64,000 bases of DNA. It comes from Isoetes taiwanensis (Eukaryota > Streptophyta > Lycopodiopsida > Isoetales > Isoetaceae). The position numbers and the translations under genes are program-made. A model generated the notes under the pieces. That model did not search any database and was not told where the DNA came from. It saw only the letters and a program-made list of their open reading frames with translations. The stretch spans positions 3,854,561 through 3,918,560 of the forward strand of contig JAJEKV010000092.1 of the NCBI GenBank assembly GCA_021234155.1, read 5' to 3'. Numbering within the stretch: position 1 is the stretch's first letter; every line of letters begins with the position of its first letter. Positions 12,334 to 24,247 of this stretch are shown piece after piece.

Positions 12334-12654
12334 CACCACAATAGAAGACACGTTTATTCAATGATGTAGCATCATATATAGGTACCATAAAGGTATTAGA
12401 AAGAGGAAACATAAAGGTGAACAATAAAGGTTTCATAAAGGCATCATAAACACCCAGTGCTAACGCCACCCCTGCGACTTTCTGGTCCTTCACCAAATAA
12501 GATATAGAAAATGTCATGTCTCTAAAAGAAAGAAGGCCTGAAAAGAAGGAAGACAAATTATTGTAACGTATAGATGACCTCCCCACCTGTGAATTTTGTC
12601 TCGCACTCGGATGGAAAAAGTCTTTGGTGGTCATAAAGGACAAAACCCGAGTGC

Positions 12655-13075
12655 TAATATTTTCTAATGTCTATTCTTATTCCCAGGAATATCAACAGCT
12701 TTAATATTGTCTTGATGTCGCTTTTCACCTAGTGATTTAGTAAAAATATCTACAATCATAACCATAGTTGGTCAAAATTCCAACCTAAGTACACGCTTTA
12801 CAACTTCAAGCTTGACATAGTGATGTAACTCGATGTTCTTGGATTTGGAATGCAAGACTTCAACTTTCGATAATGCAATAGCACTTTGATTATCACACAT
12901 GAGCACACATGATCCATCTTGAACTTGCCTTACATACTCTAACAAATGTCGTAACCAAACAAGCTCATGGCTTGCTAAAGATGCAGCAACATATTTTGCT
13001 TCAACGGTGGAAAGCGAAACACATTGCTATTTCTTACTCATCCAAGACACCAAAGAGTTTCCAAAGAAAAAACAA
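12655..13075 (-). pseudogene. Ty1/copia RNase H remnant
   Basis: The minus strand encodes SWMSKK, one stop, then VSLSTVEAKYVAASLASHE, LVWLRHLL, CDNQSAIALS, HSKSKNIELHHYV and VDIFTKSLGEK. This is the C-terminal RNase H domain of copia polyproteins in correct order, with in-frame stops. It is a truncated insertion without visible LTRs; 12333-12654 holds no gene. Confidence 0.85.
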
Positions 13076-13100
13076 CCACCAGCTCATTGATGTATATGCA

Positions 13101-13562
13101 TACACATTCCCCACACATTATGTACACATTCCCTACAAATACAACACATTAAACCATTGGAATGGCCATTAAGAAACTAAACCATTGAATTAAACCCCCC
13201 AAACCCCCCAATTGTTTTTGATGATATTCATACAGGGCGTCCAACGGAAGGCTCGGACCGTAGGATGACGATTTCGGGCGATCTTGGCCATTGTTAGGTG
13301 TGGCTCATTTTTTAGCAGGTTTTAGTTAACTGTTAGTTAGGAATACGGAATTATTGGAAAGGTTGTAAAGCGCATTATACACATATACTAGCATATGTAT
13401 TGGAGCTCCTTGCCTCCGTTGGACGCCTTGTACGAATATAAGCAAAAACAATTGGGGGGTTTGAGGAGTTTAATTCAATGGTTTAGTTTCTTAATGCCCA
13501 TTTCAATGGTTTAATGTGTTGTATTTGTATGGAATATGTACAAAATGTGTGGGGAATGTGTA
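13101..13562. mobile_element. Foldback/MITE with about 150-bp inverted arms
   Basis: The left arm (13101-13254) begins TACACATTCCCC and the right arm (13398-13562) ends GGGGAATGTGTA. The arms remain complementary through a C7/C6 tract next to CAATTG and GGCGTCCAACGG. The loop is about 140 bp. No clear target duplication was found. A structure like this could be transcribed into a long hairpin. Confidence 0.7.
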
Positions 13563-13828
13563 CGGGAAAATTTTGGGGCCACTTCGGGGCCAAATATAAG
13601 ACTTCACAGCATGGAAAGCAATGTATTATAAATGATTTTGCTAAAAAGAGAACAACGTTCAAAGCTTTAGTTTCGTATTGTATTAGTTTTGCAATATTTA
13701 GAGACAATAAAAATTAAATTTGAAATAAGAAACATAGCATTAGATGTGCATAATCAATAGCTATGTTCTTGCATTTGTTTTATAGGAAGACGCTCATTTC
13801 ATAGTTATGTATGGAATATGTATGGATC

Positions 13829-14263
13829 CTATTCTAAACGTTGCTGCGATGCTCTATCTCGAAGTATCTCATTGACTTGGGCGTTCACTTTATGGTGGAA
13901 GAGACGACACAGTGCAAGTGCACAATTCTCTTGGGCTCGTAAACACCTTCGTTGGTCGGCATCAAGTCTTAAATCCATGTCTTTGGGCCAATCATCAATC
14001 CTGTCTAGTGTATGTATTACCTTATGTATAGCTTCTGTCATTTCAGTGGTGAAGGCAAGGAGTCACTCTACCATTTCGTCGACTGGATCGGTGCCGTATC
14101 TGTGCAGCTCTTGTCGCGTGGATTCTGGTTGTATGACAACTTCAACATGAGGGCTTTCTGGATGATCGCTTGGCTCAGCTTTTGGAGTCAGAAGGGGTGT
14201 TGATTGGCTCGTTCATGGTGCGCTTGAACAATGTCGGATGTAATATCGGATATTTGAACAATG
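13829..14263 (-). pseudogene. Downstream exon of the HUH-like gene
   Basis: Minus strand: a polypyrimidine tract ending in CAG near 14264 is a good splice acceptor. The coding sequence after it runs SHIVQISDITSDIVQAHHER, shifts frame near 14205, continues TPLLTPKAEPSDHPESPHVE, has one TAG, and ends in a 70-aa helix-rich stretch (MTEAIHKVIHTLDRIDDWPK ...) stopping near 13829. It follows the HUH-like exons in the same direction after an apparent intron (about 14265-14530, with a run of about 23 A bases at 14331-14353), so I take it as the C-terminal part of that gene. Confidence 0.45.
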
Positions 14264-14533
14264 TGGCTCTGAAAAGACAGCAAGGAGAAAGATATTAGTG
14301 GAAAATATTACAAAAATGTAAATACCCAAAAAAAAAAAAAAAAAAAAAAAAAACATTGGACGCAAACGTAAAAGTAATGTGTGAAGCAAAGAGAATATGG
14401 CATTGCACCTTTTTTTTTTATAATTTTAAACAACAATGGAAGATAAAATATAACATTCTTGTTTATTTACGTTGGATACAGGCGGTTCTATTCAGCCCAT
14501 AGAGGTGGTTTTATGTTCGTAAGTCTAATGACG

Positions 14534-16037
14534 TCATTGCCTCCAGTGCCCGCTACTTGTGTATTCTGTAGCCTGTTCATATAGTGTGTGCAGTCCACGC
14601 CTGGAAGGCACTCTCATTAACAGGGTTTGGATCATCGAAATACCTAAACCTGTTTGAGAATGGGTTGGAGTTGCCTCTGCTTGGCACTCTAGATGGGTTG
14701 TTTGGTTGCTCTCCAAAGAGAACCAAGGAAACATTTTCCCTAGTTGCATTTGAAGGGTCCATCATCAATTTATAAGCAGCTTCAACTCTTCTAGGGCTAG
14801 CATTTTGACCATTAGCTGGAATAGACCATTGTGTGCTAAGATAGAATTTCCCTATCCTAATCATCTATGTGATCACAAATGTTAAGGACGGTTGCAAATG
14901 TCCTTTCAATTGGTACAAGACGAAGTGTCTTACCTTGAATAGTAAGTTTCGTGGATCAAGACAAATCTCATGTTTCAACTCACCTGCACCATATGGTGCG
15001 TACTTCTCTTGTCCCCTGTTTATATCATCGACTATAATATTATGCATCCTTTGAGCGTAATGGGATTTTCCAAAATCTTTCATATAGTAAGCTATCATAC
15101 CATCAAAGGTGTGCAATTTTGTACCACTTAGTGGGGCGCCCGTATATCGAGTCCGGGATGTGGTGTTTCCGGACAATTTGCCTATGGTGTTTCTGGACGT
15201 CCAGAAACACCCAATGCTTCTGGAAGTGGTGTTTCTGACCAAAAAGTGGTATTTCTGGCCAAAAACCAAGCGCGAAACTGCGCGGCGGAGCCAAAATCTT
15301 TGGTCGGATCCTTCTTGCAGCTCCCTGGACGGCTTGAAATGCTTCAAAAGCCCTTCCAATCGCTTTGCCTTCCTCTTTAACACTAGTTTGATGAAGAGAG
15401 GAAGTGATTTGAGCTCAGATAGAGCCGGATCAAGCAAAAAATGACCTAAAACCGTTGATTCTGGGCTTAAAACTGTGAAGTGCACAGTGGCTGATAACGG
15501 CGTCCAGAAACACCACAAAAAAAGTCCGGAAACACCACATCCCGGACTCGATATACGGGCGCCCCACTTAGTGTACGGCATATAACTTTTGCTCCTGCAG
15601 GCTTTGTGGTATCCCACAACATCGCTTTCTTTATAAGTGCTACTGCACCCCTAAGCCCAATTGTGCTAAGCTTACACACAGCTTTGAAATGGAGGTGATC
15701 CAAGTTTGATTCTCGTTCAGTTGCAACCATCCCCGCAGAGCAATGTTCCTGTAGGAATGTAGGAATTGATAGACGTTGTCTATCAACGTAGGGTCAATGT
15801 CTGTCCCTCCTATGCCAATGCTTACGGAGATCTCCCCTCCAACTGGGCCTTGGGTCTTGCGTACTTTCTTCCCTCGTCTAGCCCTCGGCCTTGTCGCTTG
15901 AACATCCTCGTTGCTAGAAGCATCTCTGCTTGCCCCTGAAGACGAGAAGATTGTGCCCTCTGACGTTTGGTAAACCATGGGTCTTTTATCTCACTGTCGC
16001 CCTTGTCGATGACAAGTGCTTGGGCTGCCATGCTCAT
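14534..16037 (-). pseudogene. HUH endonuclease (Replitron/CRESS-Rep-like), decayed
   Basis: Reading from ATG 16037 on the minus strand, the code passes through three frames. A basic Ser-rich N-terminus comes first. Then GIGGTDIDPTLIDNVYQFL leads to a one-base break near 15735. Then MVATERESNLDHLHFKAVC contains HLH (15689-15697), fitting the HUH metal-binding motif of Rep nucleases. Downstream, past a MITE, GMIAYYMKDFGKSHY (about 15099-15055) fits the tyrosine helix YxxKD of single-Tyr Reps, followed by INRGQEKYAPYG. Removing the MITE and one target copy restores the frame exactly. A TAG at 14865-14867 and a shift near 14580 follow. Family knowledge: such Reps nick and rejoin single-stranded DNA in rolling-circle replication or transposition. 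The motif order and spacing support the call; the exact family is my inference. Confidence 0.6.
15134..15564. mobile_element. 431-bp MITE inserted in the HUH-like gene
   Basis: Perfect terminal inverted repeats of about 41 bp begin GGGCGCCCGTATATCG. Flanking 9-bp direct repeats CACTTAGTG lie at 15125-15133 and 15565-15573, fitting a Mutator-type target duplication. A TTA target duplication with TIRs starting GTGGGG (Harbinger type) is also formally possible because the flank is palindromic. The interior has no coding capacity, though it contains short inverted copies of the TIR motif. Confidence 0.85.
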
Positions 16038-17190
16038 TCCTATTTATCTGTTTGAAAACCATTGAATTCAATGGTCTATGGGCGTCAAAATGTAGAGTAT
16101 TAGAATACCTCAGCTGCATTTTTGGCGTCTAGCTCTATCGAGGCCGTATCCACATTGTATGTGACTCCATCTGCTTACAAGATGCCTTCACGATTTGGCT
16201 GCCTCCTCTTCGCTGAGTTACGAAGCATCATTGTGCCTTTAGTCATTTGCCAAGGCAATTTACATTGACATTAATAATTTGAGACTTGAAGATGCAAAAT
16301 AAGGACAAAGGAAAAAACGTTGAGAATAATAAAGGCGGACTTAAAAAATGGCCATTCCTTCATTACAATAGAAAAACTTTTGATGTCTATTTTTGGCTTT
16401 AGGTTTGTTGAAGGAACTCTATCTGGTTACTTTTTCTGCAAAACAACAAAGATTTGCATGCCATTTTGATGGGTTTATATGGAATTCAGAGTGTAATTAC
16501 ATTTACATGCCCTGCCAACAGATTATACAGGGGCTTGGAGTTTCATATGCTCAGCATATAGTAAGGGAATGCCTTGCTCAAATAAGCCACAGACTTGCAA
16601 AAACCCCGGGGGGTTCACGTATGTATTCCGTAGAATACATGTGCGTGGACGGGAGAGGGGTTTTTTCGAAAAAAAATAGTACGTATACATGCGGGCGCTC
16701 ATACGTTTTGGCGCCCAGATGTATGCATTTTCCACGGTCCGGGGATGGATTTCTTGGAGCTGCTGAGCCGTAAGAGTACGTTTTAGGGGTTTGAATCCGA
16801 AGCGCACATGCCAGAAAAACGTTTTAGGATTTGGTGTTTCGGAGGTAATGTTTTGAAGTTTTTTCGTCCCTGCCACATAAAAATCTAGCACAGAGTTTAG
16901 TCATGAACGGATTAGGAAGTAGTTAGACTAGCAGCATAAACCATTGTTGATGCATTTGATTTTAAAGTCCATTTGCATTGTTGATGCTCTGTTTTTTTTG
17001 CAGGCCAAGCTTCCCCTTTCTCCATTTCGGCCTCCATTCTGTGAGATTCGTGGTGGAAATCTGGTTCTTAGAGGGTTTTTGCATCTAAGTAAGGTGCATT
17101 AAGATCAGTTTTGTGCATGAATGTCGGTAGAACGCTATACATTGAATTGAAGCGACTCTCTCTAATATTACTTTGTTGTTTCCTTGCTTG
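16038..17190. other. Spacer between HUH-like gene and zinc-finger gene
   Basis: A short minus-strand open stretch at about 16110-16190 (ADGVTYNVDTASIELDAKNA) ends at a GT donor-like site and may be an upstream exon of the HUH-like gene. Otherwise no gene is visible. From 17161 a pyrimidine-rich run ends in CAG at 17196, the acceptor of the next gene. Confidence 0.3.
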
Positions 17191-17196
17191 TGTCAG

Positions 17197-18499
17197 GCTG
17201 AAAAAAATGGAAAGGACGATAGTTGTTAAGGTGAATGAAGGTTGTGGAATCGTGGCTGACCTTGGCCTCGTGATGGTGTCCCAAGAATGCACTTACTTGG
17301 ATGTCCGCAATGAAATAAGACAGGACGGGCTACTGGAGGATGAGAAAGAATTTGTATTTCTTGGAGATAGGGAAGTGGCCTTCACGTCAAGGCAGGAGGT
17401 AAGGTTTAAGGTTTGTGGTGACGAGGTTACTATCAAGGTGGTTGGAGAGCCTGCACAAAAAAGGCAGAGGACTGTTGTTGAGAGCATTTCATCTCAAAAT
17501 CTCCAATTTGAGATGGTAGACCAGACTGTCATAGCCGAGGAGCAGACCAATGAAGAGGTAAATCATGATGATGAACTTGTTCTCGTTGAAGATACCGCCT
17601 TTTTAGATGATGTATCAGATTTGAATTTTTCAAAGAATAGGTTGCTATCCAAGTTAGCAACAAGGTTTGATGTTGCCAAATGGCAAGTTGCTTTGAAGAA
17701 GTTAAGTTCAAAGCTGCAGCGAAAGAATCGAAAAGACAGGTTTGAATTGTGTTCTTATGATGCCCATGGTAAACCAGTATTTGCTATTTGGTGTCTTGAA
17801 TGTGAGAAACGTTATGGTAAAGGTGGAGATGACACCTTGTGTAACTTTGAACGCAGCCACTTGAAGTCCAAGGGTCATGCCGATAATTACGAGCGCAACC
17901 TCAAGTGTGAGGAGAAGGGAGAGCAGGGTGTGGAGAAGGAGGATCAGTCTTGCAATGTTGAGGAGGAGCTGGACATTTGCAAGGAGAATCAAACTCTAGT
18001 AGAAAGTACATTAGCTGCTGCCATTGCAAAGTTTCAAGAAGAAACTAGAATTTTTGATGTTGTGTTCAAGCTATACGAGAGCAGCATTGGTGGATATGCT
18101 AAACTTGATGACATTCGTGTTGTTTGTGCCATGTGTGAAAGGCTTCTCGAACTGTTTCCAAGAAGTGGATGTCTTAATGGCCACATGAAAGATCACATTC
18201 TATCTAAGAGACACGTGCATGCTGTCATGAATTCAGGTAAGGAGTCAAGTGACCAAGCAGCAAGAGGTGGCAGGCCGAAGAAATGGGCTGAAGCAGACCC
18301 GCAACAAGGAAAATTGCATTCTTTTTTTGCAAGAGGTAACCTCTATTTTATTTTTTAGAAGTAGTGTTCACGTTTTACGTTTTAGCTGCTATAATGTTGA
18401 ATAATCTCAGTTGATTCGGACTGATTTTGACATGAGCAGCAAATCCTCCGTGCCCTCCTCCAAGCTCGAGCAGCCAAGCTTCATCAAGTAACAGTTCAC
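17197..18499 (+). CDS. Zinc-finger N-terminal exons of a transposase-like gene, with PIP-box-like motif
   Basis: Exon 17197-18335 opens after a strong acceptor with ATG at 17207. It encodes an N-terminal domain of about 90 aa (LDVRNEIRQDGLLEDEKEF), an acidic linker and two C2H2-like fingers: WCLECEKRY with a distal H...H (about 17790-17880), and CAMCERLL with GHMKDHILSKRH (about 18128-18215). At 18305-18328 QGKLHSFF matches the PCNA-binding PIP-box consensus QxxLxxFF. GT at 18336 and AG at 18438-18439 join it in frame to a Pro/Ser-rich exon (18440-18499) that ends at a GT donor. Downstream coding pieces to about 21.7 kb look like the catalytic part and are broken. This exon pair is itself intact. 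I do not recognise the family. Confidence 0.5.
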
Positions 18500-18584
18500 G
18501 TGAGTACTCTTAGTGGCTTCATAAGTGGTTTGTATTTTAAGTTTGTAGGGTATCTAGGGTTTCATTGTCGTATTTCGGTAACAG

Positions 18585-21500
18585 AAACGTCCTTGGGTCT
18601 ACTATGCTGGGGCTATTGGCAGAACAAATATAGGTATGGAGATAAAGTTAAGGATTTAAGACCCTTTCTGCATGAGCTGAAAGAAGGGACACATTGGTAT
18701 TGTGAACCTGCATTGCGACATACATTTGTAGTTAGGCGGGGTTTAATAGAGATTAGTGGCTCGTTTAGGCATAAGAAATGCAAGAGGGTCGGGTCTTAAA
18801 GGTGAACCCTTTGAAAATTATCAATGTTCTTTATGTCTTTGCTATTCAAAAAGAGAGGGATTTTTACATGAGAGTGCATAGACAGACCGATGACAAGGTG
18901 GCAAGGGGCTTTAGAACCACAAAATTATGTATTAGATCAGATTACTTGAATGCAATTGAGATGAAGAAGATGGCGTGTCTGCAGTTCATGAGGTAAGGAA
19001 GTTACATAAGGAATTAATGTTTTCCAAAATGAGAGTTCTTGCATTATCCATGAAAGAAAGGTCGCTAAGAGGGAGTCTAGAGGAGTCAATGAACAGGAAA
19101 GATGTCAGCAGATTCTGCCAGGACATAGTGGAGGCACATCGGCAAGGTAAATTTAGTGGAAAACCAGCTCTTTGGGATTTTCTAAGGGACATAGCTCAAA
19201 ACATAATCAGACCCGGGGCATAAAAGAAGATCTGAGAGAAACCACAAAGGCGTTGTTTGAAACAATTAAGATATGGGGAGGGAGAAGAATGCACAATTTT
19301 CTTTCTCTCAATTTTGCAGGTCCAGTATGTCCACCACTATCGCTCCACACGAAAGCTTCTTTTTACAAGGTCGGTCTTAGGGAAGAAACATTCAAGCATC
19401 TTGCTCAGGTCTACACTCGACACATGCAATGCCAGCACTTGGATTTGGGGGGGGTTCCAGCAATTGTGGCTGAGGACGAGACCGTCATAAAGCGGGCTGT
19501 ACGTTGGATTCCCAGAGATGACTGCTTGCTCGGCTTTTGTGGAAAGAAAGAAGGCCATGCTTGTAATGGCCAATTTGAGGTGTTAGTTGGCTCCGATGAA
19601 GAGGGCTACAACATAATTATCAATGCCTTCGAGGAGAATGTCATTTCGCACTATGCAAGAGTTCTTATCGTGAATCCCTTGCATAGGAAGCTGCCCAGAC
19701 TCGTTCTTGCCATTATTCTGACATGTAATGCATTTGATCACACGGAGGTTAGACGTCGATTGGCAAAGCAAATCCAAGACTTGTGGAATGTGCACCGAGA
19801 ATGGTTGTGGGCCCTCTAATAAACCCCGGCTTCGGATGGAGACTCGAGGAGAAGGGCGTGCATGTTTGCAGATTATACATCCAGGTCTGCACCAGACAGC
19901 ACATTCAAGGTTTCATGGGACGGTTGGCCACTAAGTGCCTCGAGAAATAAGGATGTTTATGGGCTTCATGACCAAGATTTCGTGCACAACGGTAAGAAGC
20001 TTGTTAATCCCATGGATAGTGCCTCTAGAAGGTTGTACTTAGGGAACGAGTTAGTGACTCTCAATGACATACACCATGTCTTTGAGTTATGCCAAGGGAA
20101 GCATGGGCTGCAACTTGGAGACGTGAAGCGCCGGGGATCGGCAAAAACCGGAGGGTCTGCATAACGCCTTGCTTCTAGAAAGGTTCAAGCAATGCTTGGA
20201 CGAACTAAGCAATGGTTCTGCAGGCCCACCAACGCGGAATTTGGGCACCAAAGTTTATTTGGAAGTCGTGGCATCATATATTGACATCTTCCTCTCACCT
20301 ACTTTGGACTTGAGGGCTCGGATTAAAGCTGCTGCAACGGTGTCCTTCTTCTTTAGGTGAGCTGGAATCCTGTTTGCTACTTTCAATCTGGTACTATCTT
20401 TAAAACTTTAGGTGCATAACAGGCTTTGGAGGTCGTGGTTGTAAGCACAAAGACGCATTCGTTGAGTAAGAACTTCATTAGTCGGGGAAACCTTTATAGG
20501 CGTGCAATTGTCATGCCATTTTGTTTGTCTTTGCTAATAAAGTATTTTAGTTCGGAATTCGGGCATTTAGAGTTGCCCTTACAAAGGCACCCGGGATCGA
20601 GGCGTATGTGAGAACTTCTTTCTAAAGTCGGTGGCATGGTGCGAAACTAAAGAGCCTATGACGGGCAGACTTGTTGGAGAGTGCCTCTGCTCTCAATCAT
20701 ATTTCGAGTTTCAGCAGCCACCACTACCCTCCTGTTTCCCTGCGGCACATGCTAAGCAAGAACACATTTGGGAAGAGTTAGAAAAGAAGGTAGATACCAA
20801 TGGGGATGTGCTCACCCTGTAACCTTGCGGTCTGATGGCGTGGATAATGGATGACAAGATTATCGAGGCCTTAAAGGAAGGGCTTGCTGCTTGCACAAGC
20901 ATTGTGTACAAGCGTTGGCATTACAATTGAGGAGAATGATGGCTGGTTTAGTGAGCCATGGAAGGTCAAGATTGGTTTCATAGTAGTCGTGGTGGTAGAC
21001 CCGAGCTCTACCACATTGGGAGATGAGACCCGATGCCACGGAAGAGAACATGGAGATTGAAGGTGAAGATCAAAGGAACGAGGTAGTTAGTGAGGATGAT
21101 GTGGCCGTGTCTGAATTACGACATGTGTTTGACTAAATGTTAGATGAATGCTAGAGGAGGAAGCCATCTCATGTTTCTTGGCATGTTGTTATGGAAGGTA
21201 AGAAAATCTTCAAGTCAACTATAGTGAGTCATTTGAATGGGAACTGTGGCTATCGAAGGACAGGTTGACGAGGGTTAAGACTATTGTATATTCTATTGAA
21301 GAAAGTAATGTTGATGCACAAACTCGCTTTCGGCATTGGGGACAGATTGTGCAAAGTGTACTTCAAGAACCAAAGTGGAATCAATGGTGGCACCACAAAC
21401 CGGACAAGCTCAAATGAAAAAAGGAACAAATCTGGCGCAATTCATAAGGTTTGGTATCTTGGTAGGGTACTTAGCATGAGGAGGAAAAACGGCGGTGCAT

Positions 21501-21770
21501 GGAAAGAGAGTAGGGAGCCCGTGGACTTAGTTAAACGCCCGCCTTTTGAAGTTCAATTAAATCGGCATATTACAAGTAAAACATTGCGGCAAGGACGGCA
21601 AGTCCACTTGGTTTACTTATGATCCGCCGATAATCGAATTTATAGACCTCGAAGTCTATCATATCTCTTGCATCTTTAAGATATGAACTGCCAAAAACAT
21701 TTACCATCCGCATGATAATGACAGAGTACAATTTGAATAAGTTTGTCCGTGAAAACGAGAACATTGGTAG
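18585..21770 (+). pseudogene. Transposase-like catalytic region, unrecognised family, heavily broken
   Basis: Plus-strand coding blocks in shifting frames run in a consistent order: GTHWYCEPALRHTFV (18680-18735), KERSLRGSLEESMNRKDVSR (about 19060-19120), GVPAIVAEDETVIKRAVRWI (about 19450-19515, a possible first catalytic Asp), GFCGKKEG, DYTSRSAPDSTFKVSWDGWP (about 19866-19930), GTKVYLEVVASYIDIFLSP (20243-20300), LSKVGGMVRN (about 20610-20645) and VEVYHISCIFK near 21650. The conserved order and low stop density inside blocks indicate one decayed gene, probably joined to the zinc-finger exons just upstream. It resembles multi-domain DDE transposases, but I cannot name the superfamily. Confidence 0.45.
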
Positions 21771-22201
21771 GGTAATATTAAATTAGACGTCTTCAAATGG
21801 TTGAATTACGCTACTAACCGTCTCTTCTCTTTCATTCTTTTTGTAGGTGACAAGGGCAAGCGTAAGGTCTAGGGAGTTCATAAGGTTCAGCCCGGAACAA
21901 TGTGAACTACTTTATCAATGATCATTTATGATTAAAGCTACCATTTCAACAGTTTAAGTTTAAGAGCACTTTTCTGCTTTGTATAAATCTTTGTATAAAT
22001 CTTGTTTAAACTTTACTTTGAATGCAATAAACAGTGGCTACTGGTTGCCTGTGGAACTAGTTAGTTAGGTGTGCTTTAAGCCTTTTTGATTCCATTACTC
22101 CATGATTTATTTCTGCAGCATTTACAGAAGCATAATAAAATGCTTCCAAAACAGCAGATACTGTTACCCTACAATCTACTTTAAGGGCATGACGTGAAGA
22201 C

Positions 22202-22317
22202 AATAAGACATAATCAAAATCATACTTTAGAAAGAACAAAGCATACAATGTTTGAAGTCAATAAGACATAATCAAAATCATACTTTAGAAAGAACAAAGC
22301 ATACAATGTTTGAAGTC
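22202..22317. repeat. 58-bp tandem duplication
   Basis: Two essentially identical 58-bp units (22202-22259 and 22260-22317) starting AATAAGACATAATCAAAATC. The absence of divergence indicates a recent event. The surroundings (21771-22600) show no gene. Confidence 0.9.
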
Positions 22318-22714
22318 TGATTTCGGTTAATAACATTACATAAAAGAAACATATTAAGAGACAAAGTTAAACACAAGAACAATGTCTGAAACTGCTTCAT
22401 ATTCATATTATAATAATATACTTTACAAAAAGGAAGGTTCACACCTGCGCATGGCAGTTTACATCCCTGTTTTCATGGCCATTTACAAAACAAAGCAGTC
22501 CTAAACAGGGAGCTTTACAAAAAAAAAACAGATCAGGAGCTTTACAAAACAAGTTCAGGGATATTTCGTATGGCAAATAAAAAAACCTAAGCTATCATTG
22601 ATGACGTCCTGGAGGCATAACCCGGGGCACAACTTAGCGGATATCAGAATAACGGAGGCGGGAACGGAGGTCAGACTAACGGAGGCGCTTCACCGACTGC
22701 CCGGAGGTGGCATC

Positions 22715-23033
22715 CTAAGCGCAAAGATCTGGATCGTTCCCTCTTGCACGGATTTTCATTTCCAAAAGCCGCTCATCTGCAGGAGTCACCCCGATCAACC
22801 CATTCTTTGAACTTTTTCGATTGATATGAGCTCCATGATCTTGCATGTGCACCACTTCCATGCAGGAAAATTTCGCGACAACCTTGACTTTAGTGCCCTT
22901 TGCCTCTTCCTCAAAAAGTGCGGCCTCTTCCTCGGTAGCGGCCTCTTCCTCGTAGCGCGGCCTCTTCCTTCGGTGGAGCAGAGCCCACGGATTCTTGATG
23001 GGCAACTTTGGAGGTGGTCTTAATCCGCGCCAT
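22715..23033 (-). CDS. Small hypothetical ORF(s), charged
   Basis: Two overlapping minus-strand starts exist. ATG 23033 gives a short frame beginning MARIKTTSK and ending in an Arg/Gly-rich stretch. ATG 23005 opens a 96-aa frame rich in EEE repeats (RKRPRYEEEAATEEE) and ending GNDPDLCA. They may be one protein with a frameshift. I recognise nothing; the AT-rich flank at 23034-23300 has no further coding sign. Confidence 0.25.
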
Positions 23034-23300
23034 TGTCGAATGTGGGAGAGGAATAGGCGGATCGAGAGTGTCGGATCGGAGAAGGAGAGGAATAGGCGCT
23101 AGAGGGATGAGCCGATCATTGGCGGCATTTGCATGGCGAAGTTCACCATAATGGCGTCCTTAAAAGGCGTGCCGAAAAATAAAATCATGACCAATAATTA
23201 ATTTAAATTCATTATTCAATAATCAATAATGAATTTCGTTATGATGTCATCCTAAAATCGATTTAATTAAAATAAATAAAATTCAGCGTATTTCTTTCTT

Positions 23301-24247
23301 ATTTTTCTCGGAGTGACCATTGAACTCAAATGGCCCACGAAGAACCCTAAATCTTATTTGGATGCAACATTTCTTGATTTGGATGTAAAAATACGGTAGA
23401 GGGTAGGATACATGAATGAAATTCGGACGTAAAAATAAGGTTGAGGGTAGGGCAAGAAGAGCTTAGACTGGGTGTAAAAGTATGGAATCGGGTATGATTC
23501 TTCGACAGTATGGGACCGTATACATAGGGGTTTCTATGGAGGGTCAGCTGTATACAGAGGGGTTTCTCCTGACTTGATGCACGCACATGCCATATGCCCC
23601 TTATATAGAGGTGAACCCCCCGGGGCAAAAACCAATTGAATGCACCAAAGACAGACCTGTGAAAACCGATTGAATATACTATGCAAACAATACAACATGG
23701 ATTGAAAGGCTCCGAACCATACCTAATACTGTCTGCACACAAAGAATTAGCATGATTGTCGTCGCGATGAAAAACTCCGTGATCAGAAAACTTCGAATAT
23801 CACACACACAAGAGAGGGTTGGGGCCAAAGAACAACATGCCGCATGCATGTCCAAGAACACGCATGCACCAAACCAAACATGCCATATGAAGATACTATG
23901 CACGCATGCAGGGCGGGAAGGATCCAGAAAGATCCCCAATATGCTCTTGAGGAATAACTGATCTGTCACCCATTTTGTCCTTTTTGTTAGACCTTGGTCC
24001 CTTTCGCAGTCACTAGAAAATTAGGGCAGGAGGGCTTCTATAGGTTTGCCACATAGGCCGGATATTTCGCCAGGCTGGACGGTAGGTAACATTCCCCAAC
24101 GCATCATTGAGGTTAGCCTAATGGTGTGCTGCTTTTGGCGGGACAGAAAGACACATCAGCAGAATTATGTGGCCACGTCAGCAGAATTGAAATTCTCAGA
24201 TTTTACGATTTACAAGACCCCGGGAGCATTGATTCGTTTTCGGAACC
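23301..24247. other. Spacer upstream of MAT1
   Basis: No convincing gene. GGTAGAGGGTAG-type and GGTTGAGGGTAG segments recur at 23395-23450. The last 250 bp before 24248 serve as MAT1 5' flank; an in-frame TGA at 24230 excludes an upstream start. Confidence 0.3.

Noticed and set aside
14865..15617. 250-aa minus-strand ORF as a continuous protein
   Set aside because: Its upstream half is translated MITE sequence; only the part after the insertion belongs to the HUH-like gene.
22981..23033. Histone H3 start suggested by MARIKTTSK
   Set aside because: Similarity ends after the first residues and no histone fold sequence follows.
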